A DNA stretch of 64,000 nucleotides, from the NCBI GenBank assembly GCA_963169055.1, contig CAUJFU010000170.1, positions 1 through 64,000 on the forward strand, in the 5' to 3' direction. Both the position numbers and the translations under genes were made by a program. Each line of letters begins with the position of its first letter. The stretch's first letter is position 1. The notes below the pieces were generated by a model. The model saw nothing but the letters and a program-made list of their open reading frames with translations. It ran no database searches and was not told the DNA's origin. Positions 1-8,596 of the stretch are shown piece after piece. Source of the stretch: Myxococcota bacterium (GTDB lineage Bacteria > Myxococcota_C > UBA6777).

Positions 1-505
1 AATTGTTCTCCCCGCCGCGGTTTGGGGGTGGTGGGGGGGGGGGGGGGGGGGGTGTTGGGCGGCGGACGATCACACGAAGCGGAGGCGGCGGGGGTTTGGG
101 CAGGGCAAGGCGTTTTTCGAGGAGGGCGAGTCGAGCGCCGACGTCTTTGTCTTTGTCGCGCTTGCGGGGAGAAGCGACGAGGTAGTCTTTGAGGTATTGG
201 CGGGCTTTGCGGTCGCTGCCGATCTCCATGTAGCAAGCACCGATGTAATAGAGAAGCTCGTTGCGTGCGCGTTGGTAGCGGCGAGATTGCGGGAGGGCCT
301 CACGAGATCGCAAAAAGGCGGATAGAGCGTCAGGATAGCGTTGTTGTCGAAAGTGTGCGTAGCCTTTTTTGTAGAGAGCGACCGCGACTTCGATATCGCC
401 GCCCGTATCGGATGCTTGGGCGGGTACAGGCAAGAGCGACAACGAAAAAAGCAGCACAAGAAAATTAGAAGATATTTTCAGCGAGATGGATCTTGCGTCG
501 TTCAT
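1..505 (-). CDS. Secreted TPR protein with polyproline tail (3' end cut by window)
   Basis: About 168 residues are visible. The ATG at 505 lies inside the end of the upstream kinase gene (41-base overlap), so the two are translationally coupled. Residues 1-31 form a signal peptide (hydrophobic FLVLLFSLSLLPVPAQA, cleavage after AQA). The mature part begins SDTGGDIEVAVALYKKG and contains helix pairs typical of TPRs (KKGYAHFRQQRYPDALSAF; LLYYIGACYMEIGSDRKA). A Lys/Arg-rich stretch leads into a proline-rich segment encoded partly by a 20-base homopolymer. A periplasmic protein-protein interaction role is inferred. No enzyme motif is visible. The frame was worked out by hand; a competing 129-residue frame lacks TPR character. 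Because the gene continues beyond base 1, full length and C-terminal fold are unknown. Confidence 0.72.
   Translation of the reverse strand, partial: MNDARSISLKISSNFLVLLFSLSLLPVPAQASDTGGDIEVAVALYKKGYAHFRQQRYPDALSAFLRSREALPQSRRYQRARNELLYYIGACYMEIGSDRKARQYLKDYLVASPRKRDKDKDVGARLALLEKRLALPKPPPPPLRVIVRRPTPPPPPPPPPPNRGGENN
33..52. repeat. 20-base poly-G homopolymer inside a coding region
   Basis: Twenty consecutive G on the plus strand, read as C on the coding strand, encode prolines in the partial TPR protein. Tracts of this length are prone to slippage, both biologically and in sequencing. Confidence 0.9.
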
Positions 506-2384
506 GGCGCTTGGCTTTCCAGAGGATCTGCTGGCTGAGGTAGCCCTCTTTGCGGATGAGGATGCGAAGGGTTTGGCCTTCTGGGGCTTGGAGTTTGGTT
601 TGAGTGTAGGCTTTTCGGACGCCATCGACAAGGATCTCGGCCCCTTCGGGAGTGACTTGGATTTGGAGAGCAAAGCGTTGTAGGGAAGCGGGGGAGGGCT
701 GTGGTGGGAGTGGACGTGGCGGAGGGGTGGGTGCGGCGCGTCGTTTGCGTGGCGTGCGGGGGCGGCGTTGAAAAGGGCGATCAGCCGGGCGTTTTGAGGT
801 GGTGTGCGTGGGGTTGGTGGTTGTGTTGGGAGAGGTGGATGGGGTGGAGTGTGAGGGATCGGTGGATGGGGTGGAGTGCGTGGGATCAGTGGATGGGGTG
901 GTTCGAGCCGAATTGGAGGGGGGAGTGGGGTCGTTGGTGGTGGATGCGTCGGGTGTGACGGGGAGAAATTGGATCGCGCCGTATCCTTGATGGGGGGAAG
1001 GGAGGGAGCGATAAGGTGCGGGAGGAGCGGGCAGATCGATGTGTTTGCGGGCGGGTTGTCGCCCAGAAGTGCCAAGGAAGAAGACGATTAAGGTAGCGGC
1101 GAGGCCACCGATGAGGCCGACGGTTCCCCACAGCCAGTTGCGAGGCGGAGAGGGAGGTGCGGGAGGTGCGGGTTCATGGAGCCATTCGCGGTCGCCTGTG
1201 GAGAGTTTTTCACCGTTGTAACGTTCGGCGGTGTGTTGTGGGCGTTCGTCAGGGAGGCTGGGTGCTTTGAGTGCGCGGGTCGAGCCGGGAGAGGCGGTTG
1301 CGTTGGGAGGGGTGCGTTGAGGGAGATGGATGGGGGCGGGATTGTGCATGGGTGCAGCGGCGGCGGGATCGATGCGGACGCCTTGGCGGATGGCAGAGAG
1401 GGCGATGGAAACACCGGAGTGTGCGGGCAATCCGATCTCTTCAAGCAAGAGGGGGATGAGGGATTCGGAAAAGGCGCGTGCGGTGGGGAAGCGGGCGTGT
1501 TTGTCTTTGGCGAGAGCGCGGTCTACGACGGCTTGGAGGCGGGGATTGATGTACATCTGGGGGGCGAGGGCTTGGAGGGAAGGGGGTTGGGCTTCGATTT
1601 GCTGGATCAATATCTCGTTGGTGGTGCCGCCGTAGAGGGTGCGTCCCGTGAGGAGTTCGACGAGCAATACACCAGCGGCGTAGATATCGGTACGGCCATC
1701 GATCTCTTCGATATCGCCGCGAGCTTGTTCGGGAGACATATAACGCGGAGTGCCGACAGCAAGGCCCGTTTCGGTGAGGGATGGGGCATTTTCATCGCGG
1801 TGGGTGAGGATGCGAGCGACGCCGAAGTCGAGGATCTTGAGGGTGCGCCGGTCGTTGGAACCTTCGATCAGGATGAGGTTTTCGGGTTTGAGATCGCGGT
1901 GAACGATGCCTTGGCGGTGGGCAAAATCGAGGGCACCGAGAAGTTGCTCGAAGATCTGGATCAAGATGTGGCGGGGTGGGATACCAAAGCGTTGGATATG
2001 CCACTGAAAGGTTTTGCCTTCGAGCCACTCCATGATCAAGAAAGAGCCGAGACCGGGCATATGACCGAAGTCGATGATCTGAACGATATTTTCGTGGCGG
2101 AGTCCAGCAAGAAGGCGGGCTTCGCGTTTGAATCGCTCGACCATGAGGGGGTTTCCGGCAAAGTGCGGATGGAGGATCTTGATGGCAAAAGGGATGGGGA
2201 GGTCGATATGTTCGGCGCGGTAGACGGAGCCAAAGCCTCCGCCACCGATCTTGTCTTTGAGGCGATACTTTCCGATGATTCGGTCGATCAGGGGATTTTC
2301 TGCGCCGCGCAGGTGGGAGCCACAGCGATTACAAAAGGTCGCTTCGGGGCTATTGGGTTCTTGGCATCGCGGACAGGGCTGCAT
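465..2384 (-). CDS. Ser/Thr protein kinase with N-terminal zinc ribbon, TM helix and PEGA domain
   Basis: 639 residues. Order: a zinc ribbon (C4-C7-C18-C21); a Hanks-type kinase domain about 38-310 with glycine loop IGGGGFGSV (46-54), ATP-binding K69, catalytic HRD (162-164) with LKPEN, DFG (186-188) and APE-equivalent SPEQA; a Pro/Ser/Thr-rich linker; one transmembrane helix about 416-438; a second Thr/Ser/Pro-rich stretch; and a C-terminal PEGA domain (LQIQVTPEGAEILVDG). All catalytic residues are present, so it should be active, with the kinase in the cytoplasm and PEGA outside. Substrates are unknown. Downstream of a pseudokinase and a histidine kinase on the same strand, it overlaps the following TPR gene, suggesting one signalling operon. 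The zinc ribbon plus kinase arrangement is common in Myxococcota. Confidence 0.93.
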   Translation of the reverse strand: MQPCPRCQEPNSPEATFCNRCGSHLRGAENPLIDRIIGKYRLKDKIGGGGFGSVYRAEHIDLPIPFAIKILHPHFAGNPLMVERFKREARLLAGLRHENIVQIIDFGHMPGLGSFLIMEWLEGKTFQWHIQRFGIPPRHILIQIFEQLLGALDFAHRQGIVHRDLKPENLILIEGSNDRRTLKILDFGVARILTHRDENAPSLTETGLAVGTPRYMSPEQARGDIEEIDGRTDIYAAGVLLVELLTGRTLYGGTTNEILIQQIEAQPPSLQALAPQMYINPRLQAVVDRALAKDKHARFPTARAFSESLIPLLLEEIGLPAHSGVSIALSAIRQGVRIDPAAAAPMHNPAPIHLPQRTPPNATASPGSTRALKAPSLPDERPQHTAERYNGEKLSTGDREWLHEPAPPAPPSPPRNWLWGTVGLIGGLAATLIVFFLGTSGRQPARKHIDLPAPPAPYRSLPSPHQGYGAIQFLPVTPDASTTNDPTPPSNSARTTPSTDPTHSTPSTDPSHSTPSTSPNTTTNPTHTTSKRPADRPFQRRPRTPRKRRAAPTPPPRPLPPQPSPASLQRFALQIQVTPEGAEILVDGVRKAYTQTKLQAPEGQTLRILIRKEGYLSQQILWKAKRHERRKIHLAENIF

Positions 2385-2540
2385 GACGTGTGGCCTTTTT
2401 TACAGTAAGCAATGGAGGGACGTGGACTGTCGCTCCATCAAAAAGATTCTTGCAGGGTGACGAGGCAATACATCGCTACGATAGGATCGCGGCAAACGCA
2501 AAAAGTGTTGCCTGTTGTAGAAGAAAACAAGAGCAGATTC

Positions 2541-3908
2541 CTACGTGAAAGAATACAAGAACAACCATGCCCACCAGAGGGCAAAAAACAACAGGAATCC
2601 AAGCAGAGTCCACGCAAAGCGTGTGCTTCGTTGGGTGCGTTTGAGAGTCGAGAGAGCGTGTTCGGGTTGGAGCGATGGGTGGCTTGGGTGCGCTGTTGTG
2701 GGAGAGGACAAGAGTTGCGAGGCGCGAAGCCATTGAGAAGAAAAGAGAGAGGGTGAACGCTCGTAAGCAGGAACACGCGTCTCGGGGAGTCGCTGGAACG
2801 CTGCACGGGCGGCGTTTAATGCCTCAAGCTTTTGGGTGTTGTCAAGATCTTTTTGTGCATTCCAAAAGGCGTGATCCCATCCGAGGGCAAGATGGCGCAG
2901 GGGAGGCTCGAAGGGCAAGGCCGCGATCTCACGGAGGAAGGCGTCTGCTGTAGAGAACCGCTGGTGGGGTTCTTTGGCGAGAGCGCGAAGGAACAGGGCT
3001 TCGAGGGGTTCGATGTAGGAGACAGGGGGAGCGAGGTCTCGGAGTGGAGGCAGCGGGGCGTATCGCTGTTTCTTATAAAGCTCTTCCCAGTGATGGGAGC
3101 GAAAGGGCAGGCGTCCTGTGATCATTTGAAATAGCAGGATGCCTGTGCTGTAGAGATCGCTGTAAGCTTCGATCGGTGTGGGGAGGGGGGTCATCTGTTC
3201 GGGCGGTAGATAGGCTCCGATCGCAAGCAGTTTGTGAGGAGAGGGCAGGGTTTGGAGCTTGCGCGTCCACAGCAAGGGTCCGCAACCGATATCGATCAAT
3301 TGGAGTTGGAGGCGTCGTCCTCTTGGGGAGAGTAGGAGATGTTCGGGGCGGAGCTGACCGACGATGAGATGGGAGGTATGGAGATGATCGAGAACACGCA
3401 GCAGTTGTTGGAGGATATCGAGCCACAAGTCGTCAGGAAGGCCGCCTGCAAAGTCACGCAGCAGTTGTTGGAGGCTGAATCCCTCGATCCATCGGGTGGC
3501 CCAATAAAAACCATGTTCGGAGTGTCCGAAGGCTTCGACGGAAGCGACACTGGGGTGCATGATGCCAGCCCATGCTGCGACGCGCTCGCGTAGTGCTGCG
3601 GGATCGTCGAAGTATTCGAGGTTTGCAGGGCGCAGGATGTGAAATGCGCTGAGTTCGGAACGACCCGAAGATTGGGCAAGATAGACGGTTCCACATAGGC
3701 TTTCACGGGCGCGTTCCATCAACACATAACCGCCGATCTGACGGCCAAGTAGCGGGTCTTTTCCGCTGCGTTCAAAGCCGCACAACCCACATCGCTTGCC
3801 TTGATGGAGGCACTGAGAGAACAGGCGCGGGCAAGCATCCCAAAGTTCGGGAGAAGGCGAGGGGGCCGTCGGAAGGGGAGAATGGGAAGGACGACGGAAC
3901 CACCACAT
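2541..3908 (-). CDS. Predicted pseudokinase, C-terminally membrane anchored
   Basis: 455 residues with a recognisable protein-kinase fold but eroded catalytic motifs. The glycine loop is replaced by ARESLCGTVY; the beta3 lysine is histidine (AFHIL, H90 instead of AIKIL); HRDLKPEN is VGQLRPEH (catalytic Asp to Q185, Asn to H190); only the Asp of DFG survives (DIG, 206-208). The PPEQM activation-segment end and the DLYSTGILLFQMITGRLPF helix are well kept, so the fold is probably intact. An N-terminal cysteine cluster (C26, C33, C40, C43) may be a zinc ribbon. A single TM helix lies at the C-terminus (TLLGFLLFFALWWAWLFLY). It starts 18 bases after the histidine kinase ends and precedes an active kinase, so an allosteric or scaffold role is inferred. 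Confidence 0.85.
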   Translation of the reverse strand: MWWFRRPSHSPLPTAPSPSPELWDACPRLFSQCLHQGKRCGLCGFERSGKDPLLGRQIGGYVLMERARESLCGTVYLAQSSGRSELSAFHILRPANLEYFDDPAALRERVAAWAGIMHPSVASVEAFGHSEHGFYWATRWIEGFSLQQLLRDFAGGLPDDLWLDILQQLLRVLDHLHTSHLIVGQLRPEHLLLSPRGRRLQLQLIDIGCGPLLWTRKLQTLPSPHKLLAIGAYLPPEQMTPLPTPIEAYSDLYSTGILLFQMITGRLPFRSHHWEELYKKQRYAPLPPLRDLAPPVSYIEPLEALFLRALAKEPHQRFSTADAFLREIAALPFEPPLRHLALGWDHAFWNAQKDLDNTQKLEALNAARAAFQRLPETRVPAYERSPSLFSSQWLRASQLLSSPTTAHPSHPSLQPEHALSTLKRTQRSTRFAWTLLGFLLFFALWWAWLFLYSFT

Positions 3909-3926
3909 CGCAGGGCCTTTCGTGCG

Positions 3927-5108
3927 CTATCGCCTCGGATCTTCGGGGATGTTGTGGGCGGTTTGCTGTTGTTCGAGTTTGTGGACAGCTTGTTGGATCT
4001 CTTGTAGGTGCGGAGGATGGGGGAGGGGGTGCAACCAAGGGGGAGCGGAGGTGTGAGCGGTCGAAGAGAAGATCAGGACTTGGAGGGCAGGGCTGGCAAG
4101 GCGCAAGGTATCGAGTGTTTCGGGGGTGAGGGTGCAAGCAGCTTCGGTGATCAGCAGGTGGACTTCGTTTTGGAAGCGGCGTTGGATCTGGAGGATCTCC
4201 ATGCTGTCCTCGGCTTCGAGGGTGGTGTAGCCTTGTTCTTCGAGGCGGCTGCAAAGTTGATCGCGTTCTGCAAAGGACAGAGAAGGGAGGCAAAGCATGA
4301 TGTGGCGCATGATCTGGGGGCGTGGAACGGCGATGTGGTTGTTGGAGGTGCTGTATTGAAGGAGGGGGAGATAGAGGCGAACTTCGGTGCCGAGATCTTC
4401 TTGAGAACGCAGATCCATCCATCCGCTGAGTTGGCGAAGAGTGCTGTAGACCAAAGCGAGGCCCATGCCGCTGCGTTGTGTGCGCGGGTGGTGGGTGGCG
4501 AGAGGTTCGATGGCGATCTCTTGGAGGTCGTGAGGGATACCACGTCCTTCGTCTTGAACCGTGATGCAGACGTAAGGTCCGGCAGGGATGCGTGACCATG
4601 CTTCTTGGGGGGTGACCTCGGTGTACTCGGTGCTAAGGCGGATGGGGCCACCTTGGGGGAGGGCTTCTTTGGCGTTGTCAAACAGGGGAACGAGCAGTTC
4701 TTCGATGCGAGCGGGGGGAAGCAAGACAAAGAAGGATTGTTGGCTTGGGAGGAAGTGCAAGGGATGTTGGGGGCCGAGATGTTCTTGCCAACGAGCGAGG
4801 TGTTGAGACAGAAGGGTATGGAGATCGAGTTCGACGGGAGGGCCGCTTTGGCCGTCGCGGCTAAAGCGTTGGAGTTGCTGAACGATATCGAGTCCGCGTC
4901 GTGCGGTACGCTCGATGATATCGGCATCGTTTTGGTGGGGGGTGTCTTCAAAGTGCTCTCTGAGCATCAGCGAGTAGTTGAGGATGATCATGAAGAGATT
5001 GTTAAGATCGTGAGACAGCCATCGTGAGAGGCGGATCTGGGCTTGGATGCGCTCGTCTTGAAGAAGATAGCGTTGGAGCGTTGGATCGAGGTGTTCACGC
5101 GAAGCCAT
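3927..5108 (-). CDS. Soluble sensor histidine kinase with degenerate receiver-like tail
   Basis: 393 residues with no membrane segment. HisKA phosphoacceptor H33 is in RWLSHDLNNLF; the HATPase_c part has an N box (LFDNAKEAL), G1 box (DEGRGIP) and G2 box (GMGLALV). After about residue 270 comes a receiver-like fold (HIMLCLPSLSFAERDQL...GYTTLEAEDS) with no clear phosphoacceptor Asp at the end of beta3 (LLITEAACTL), so phosphotransfer to this tail looks unlikely. It has no obvious input domain, so signals probably reach it through partners. It opens a run with the pseudokinase and the Ser/Thr kinase; no cognate full response regulator is adjacent. DLNN after the histidine, rather than ELRNP, resembles myxobacterial hybrid kinases. 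Confidence 0.88.
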   Translation of the reverse strand: MASREHLDPTLQRYLLQDERIQAQIRLSRWLSHDLNNLFMIILNYSLMLREHFEDTPHQNDADIIERTARRGLDIVQQLQRFSRDGQSGPPVELDLHTLLSQHLARWQEHLGPQHPLHFLPSQQSFFVLLPPARIEELLVPLFDNAKEALPQGGPIRLSTEYTEVTPQEAWSRIPAGPYVCITVQDEGRGIPHDLQEIAIEPLATHHPRTQRSGMGLALVYSTLRQLSGWMDLRSQEDLGTEVRLYLPLLQYSTSNNHIAVPRPQIMRHIMLCLPSLSFAERDQLCSRLEEQGYTTLEAEDSMEILQIQRRFQNEVHLLITEAACTLTPETLDTLRLASPALQVLIFSSTAHTSAPPWLHPLPHPPHLQEIQQAVHKLEQQQTAHNIPEDPRR

Positions 5109-5278
5109 GAGACCCTACTTTGTGTGTCGGTGTGTGGGTAGCCAAGCGCCTTGCGGGTGGAGGCTTGGATCTTCTTGAGGGGTGTAGCACAAACAGGCGG
5201 GTTTGCCAAGTTTTCTTGGGCAGGGGCGTAGGCGAGAGAGGGCTTGCGTCTTGTTGACTCAAGCGAGAGGGAGATGAA

Positions 5279-6418
5279 TCAGGCTTCGATGGGTCCGAGA
5301 TCTTCGGCGTTTGGGAGATTGAACAGGACGTCTTCGAGAAGATAGCGGAGGTATTCGAGCATCTCTTGGGGATCATCGGAGCCGACTTCGCGTTCGACGT
5401 TGCGTTGGTAAAAGACGCAGCGGATCTGTGGATCGTCCTCCTCTTTTTGAGTGATCTCGATACGCAACGGAGACCACGGATTGAAGGGGCTATCGTGGGG
5501 TGCTTGTTCGAGGAGGTCGGCACTAGGGAAGTCTTCGGTGGCGACTTCAAAGGGAGGGAGGGGTTCTTCGAGCATCTCCATCAGAGCGCTTTCAAGGGTA
5601 TGCCAGACTTCACGTGTCATCTCAGCGAATTCGGTGCGTGAAAAGTCCATCCCATCGGGTTCTTCGTTGGTTTCGACTTCGTAGAGGGCGCGATAACATT
5701 TGCGAGCTTCGTCATAGCGTTCGGCGATCTCGCAGGCAAGGCCCATATCGTGGAGGAAGTCGGGGCGATCGGGTTCGAGGCGCAAGGCTTCTTCGTAGCA
5801 TTGGATGGCTTCGTCGCTTTGTTCGAGATCCATCAACACGCCAGCGCGAAGGTGCCACAGATCGGCGAGTTCGGGGTTGAGGTTGATCGCTTTTTGGGTG
5901 AGTTCAAGGCCGCGTTCAAACTGTTCGCGGATCTCGGGAGGCATCGTCAAGGTCGGTGGTTCCGAGCCTTCTTCGACAACTTCGGACATTTCTTCCATCA
6001 GTTGGGTGAGTGCTTCGCGACCGAGATGGATCTCTGCTTCGGCCCACATAAAATAAGCATCGCGTTCATCAATCGGATCTTCGGTGAATTGGAGGGCTTG
6101 TTTGAGGGTGCTGATGGCGTCCTCGTATCGGCCCAATTCGATCAGAAAACCTGCTTTGTACAGTTGGGGTTCGGCCATGCCGGGTTCGAGTTGGCAGGCG
6201 CGTTCAAAGGCCCGCTCTGCGGCTTGTTCTTCGCCGAGCATTTGACGGATCTTGCCTTCGAGGCACCAAAAGTGGGGGTTTTGATCGTCTTGAGCGAGCA
6301 GGTTGCGGCTTTCTTCGAGCGCTCCTTCGAGTTCGTCTTCGTCGATCATCTCAAGTGCGCGTTGGTAGCGTTGTTCTAAAGCGTCCATTTTATCGTCTTT
6401 TCGTTTACCGAAGCTCAT
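5279..6418 (-). CDS. TPR protein with C-terminal domain resembling an inactivated metallopeptidase
   Basis: 379 residues from the chosen ATG at 6418, which follows GGAG at a good distance; a TTG at 6451 and an ATG at 6442 are in frame but lack such a site. Cytosolic: no signal peptide. TPR pairs fill roughly residues 10-245 (for example NPHFWCLEGKIRQMLGEEQA and DRPDFLHDMGLACEIAERYD). The C-terminal 110 residues (MTREVWHTLESALMEML, then a PFEVATEDFP segment and YQRNVEREV) resemble the minimal metallopeptidases of the COG3824/MMP_TTHA0227 type, but the expected HExGHHFG zinc site reads YLLEDVLFNL. So it is probably a non-catalytic descendant. The resemblance is from memory and needs a profile search. 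Very acidic overall. Confidence 0.75.
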   Translation of the reverse strand: MSFGKRKDDKMDALEQRYQRALEMIDEDELEGALEESRNLLAQDDQNPHFWCLEGKIRQMLGEEQAAERAFERACQLEPGMAEPQLYKAGFLIELGRYEDAISTLKQALQFTEDPIDERDAYFMWAEAEIHLGREALTQLMEEMSEVVEEGSEPPTLTMPPEIREQFERGLELTQKAINLNPELADLWHLRAGVLMDLEQSDEAIQCYEEALRLEPDRPDFLHDMGLACEIAERYDEARKCYRALYEVETNEEPDGMDFSRTEFAEMTREVWHTLESALMEMLEEPLPPFEVATEDFPSADLLEQAPHDSPFNPWSPLRIEITQKEEDDPQIRCVFYQRNVEREVGSDDPQEMLEYLRYLLEDVLFNLPNAEDLGPIEA

Positions 6419-6636
6419 CGGCATCTCCAAATTGTGAGTCATCGAAATCAAAAGTCGGCCCTCTTCAACACGCTTTTCTATGGTTTGTCAAGATCGAAAG
6501 ACGTATCGCGACAACAAAGCGTGCTGTGGCGCATCTTCTTGTTGTGAGAGCAAGGTGTGCTAGGATAGGCATCGTTTGGCGCGTGTCAAAGGCTGTTTGT
6601 TTTTGTGCGTGGAGAGCATCAGAAAGGATCGGTGGG
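6419..6636. promoter_or_regulatory. Divergent intergenic region with candidate promoters
   Basis: The region separates the minus-strand TPR gene from the plus-strand HEAT lipoprotein. On the minus strand a perfect TTGACA lies at 6486-6491, but the -10 17 bases on (TTGAAG) is poor. On the plus strand TTGTTG then 16 bases then TAGGAT (near 6539-6566) is a weak sigma70-like match upstream of the lipoprotein. Confidence 0.3.
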
Positions 6637-8517
6637 ATGGTGCTGTTGAGGCGATATCGAAGGATGTTGTTGTGGTGTGTGTGTTGTCTGCCGTATTGGG
6701 TGGGGTGTTCGTACGGCTGGAGAGAGGTGCGGCAAGACGCCAAGAGTGACGATATGGTGGCGCGAAATCGTGCGCTCGATTATCTGATCGACTACATCAG
6801 CAAGACCACAGGTTCACGCGAAGCGTTGGGGCAGCGACAAGAAGCTGTGCAGCTTGTGACTGATACAGGATTACCCCGATCCATCGGCCCTTTGCGTATG
6901 ATCTTAATGCACGAAGCGGATTCGCTGTTGCGGCGCGATGCGATCCGTGGTTTGGCGGTGTTGCGTTCTCCGCAAGCCCTCGCCGAACTGCGCGGAGCGC
7001 TCAAAGATCGCGATATCGACGTCCGAATGACCGCTGCTGCGGCGCTTGGCAAGCTCGGCGATCAACGTGCGCTGCGTTCTCTTGTCGAGGCGACACGAGA
7101 TCCAAGTCCTGCGGTGCGTGCGTCCGCAGCATCGGCACTTGCGGAGCTTGGGGCAGATCGCGCCATCCCGTTTTTGATCCGTGCGCTTGATGATGAAAAC
7201 GATGATGTTCAGCGCGCTGCCCAAAAGTCTTTGCTGCGTTTTGGCGAAAAAGCCATCGCACGTTTGCTGCCCATCCTCTCGCAGCCTTCGTCTTCTCTCC
7301 AAGATCGCGTCGTTCGATTTTTGCCAGAATTTGGGCAACCTGTCTTTGTCCCCTTGATCCAAGCTTTTCGACAACGCATCAGCCAAGAAAACGCAAAACG
7401 CGCACTTTCCGAACTCACTCGCGATGGCCAAAGTTGGCCGCTGTTGGTGCGTTTGGCGCAAGTCCAAGACAAAAAAGAAGCGGATGCTGTGATCCGAGAT
7501 CTGTCTGCGGTGGGGTCGCTGGCGGCGGTGCATGCGGTGTTTTTGATGTGGGATGATATGCCTGTTGTTGCCAAGCCGTTCTTTCGGACTTGTTTGGGAC
7601 AGATCGCGCAACGCAGCGGAGAAGAAGGGCGGCGGTTGCTGTCCCGCTATACCAACGAAGGCGATGATCTTGCGCGCCGTACGACCGCGTTGTTGGCGCT
7701 TGGACAAGCCGGTACACCGGCTATCGATCTGATCCGTCCGCATCTCTCGTCTCAAACGCGTGCGATGGTGATCGCCGCCATTCGGGCGCTTGGACAGATT
7801 AAACGCCCCGCACTTTCCACGTTGTTGCCTTATACAGAAGTCGAAGACGAAGAACTCCGCTACACCGCGATCCAGCAATTGGGGGCGATCCCCTCTTCCA
7901 ACGCTGTATCCGCCTTGATCAAACAACTCAAACATCCCTCGGCCAAGATCCGCATCGTGGCCATCGAAGCCCTTGGGCAACAACGCGATCGCGCCGCGAT
8001 CCCACACGCCCGCGATCTGCTGACCGACCCCGTGAACAACGTTGTCTTGGCGGCCATCCAAACGCTGCTTTTGCTCGGCGATCAACAAAACGTCCAAGTC
8101 TACATCGCTGCTCTCAAATACGGGCCTTATCCTCCCGAACCCACTTATATCGAAACCCTCGGACGACTCGCCGATACCAAAGTCGTTCCGTTGCTACGGC
8201 AGATCACGCGGCGTTATACACGCGATTGGAAAGCGTATCTCCAAACCAGTCAACGGATGTTGCGACAAAAACGCCGCAAAGCCAAATCCATGACCTCCGA
8301 ACAATTGGAAGAAGCTGTGAGCCTCGATCTCGCTTCTCATCCCGCACGCAATGTTCTTGCGCTGTGCAGTTTTGTTGAGGCTGTGCGCGCACTCCAGCGC
8401 TACGGCCAACCTGTGCCTGCTTTACTCAAAAAGTATGGCTATCGTCACAAAGCCCCGATGAATCCGCTGCTCAAACCACCCGAACGCTGCCCTTGGCCCG
8501 CGATCGCGCCTGAGTGA
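6637..8517 (+). CDS. HEAT-repeat lipoprotein
   Basis: 626 residues from ATG 6637 (AGGATCGGTGGG upstream). The N-terminus MVLLRRYRRMLLWCVCC...YWVGC is a signal sequence ending in a lipobox-like VGC. The rest is almost wholly HEAT/PBS-lyase-type repeats, recognisable by recurrent VRxxAAxALGxLGD patterns (DIDVRMTAAAALGKLGDQRA; PAVRASAASALAELGADRA; ELRYTAIQQLGAIPSSNA; KIRIVAIEALGQQRDRA). Such solenoids are scaffolds; no enzyme motif is visible. The last 100 residues (RRYTRDWKAYLQTSQRMLRQKRRK) leave the repeat pattern and are basic. It stands alone between divergent and convergent neighbours. A role at the periplasmic face of a membrane is inferred from the lipobox only. Confidence 0.85.
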   Translation: MVLLRRYRRMLLWCVCCLPYWVGCSYGWREVRQDAKSDDMVARNRALDYLIDYISKTTGSREALGQRQEAVQLVTDTGLPRSIGPLRMILMHEADSLLRRDAIRGLAVLRSPQALAELRGALKDRDIDVRMTAAAALGKLGDQRALRSLVEATRDPSPAVRASAASALAELGADRAIPFLIRALDDENDDVQRAAQKSLLRFGEKAIARLLPILSQPSSSLQDRVVRFLPEFGQPVFVPLIQAFRQRISQENAKRALSELTRDGQSWPLLVRLAQVQDKKEADAVIRDLSAVGSLAAVHAVFLMWDDMPVVAKPFFRTCLGQIAQRSGEEGRRLLSRYTNEGDDLARRTTALLALGQAGTPAIDLIRPHLSSQTRAMVIAAIRALGQIKRPALSTLLPYTEVEDEELRYTAIQQLGAIPSSNAVSALIKQLKHPSAKIRIVAIEALGQQRDRAAIPHARDLLTDPVNNVVLAAIQTLLLLGDQQNVQVYIAALKYGPYPPEPTYIETLGRLADTKVVPLLRQITRRYTRDWKAYLQTSQRMLRQKRRKAKSMTSEQLEEAVSLDLASHPARNVLALCSFVEAVRALQRYGQPVPALLKKYGYRHKAPMNPLLKPPERCPWPAIAPE

Positions 8518-8526
8518 TTCCTCTGA

Positions 8527-8596
8527 ACCGCTGGGACGGTGTAGATCGTAGGCTTTGCCGCTTTAACCGTTGGGGCGGTGTAGATCGTAGGCTTTG
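8527..8596. repeat. Direct duplication of the 3' end of the NtrX-like gene
   Basis: A 31-base segment at 8566-8596, which is the last codons of the regulator gene, recurs at 8527-8557 just beyond its stop codon with two mismatches. The period is 39 bases. Confidence 0.85.

Noticed and set aside
70-459. Minus-strand 129-codon frame at the window start
   Set aside because: A different frame of the same strand gives a signal peptide and TPR helices starting from ATG 505, which is the better gene.
1176-2408. Plus-strand open frame of 410 codons opposite the Ser/Thr kinase
   Set aside because: Antisense shadow of a gene with complete kinase motifs.
6904-8097. Minus-strand open frame of 397 codons opposite the HEAT lipoprotein
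   Set aside because: The plus strand has clear repeated protein motifs; the antisense has none.
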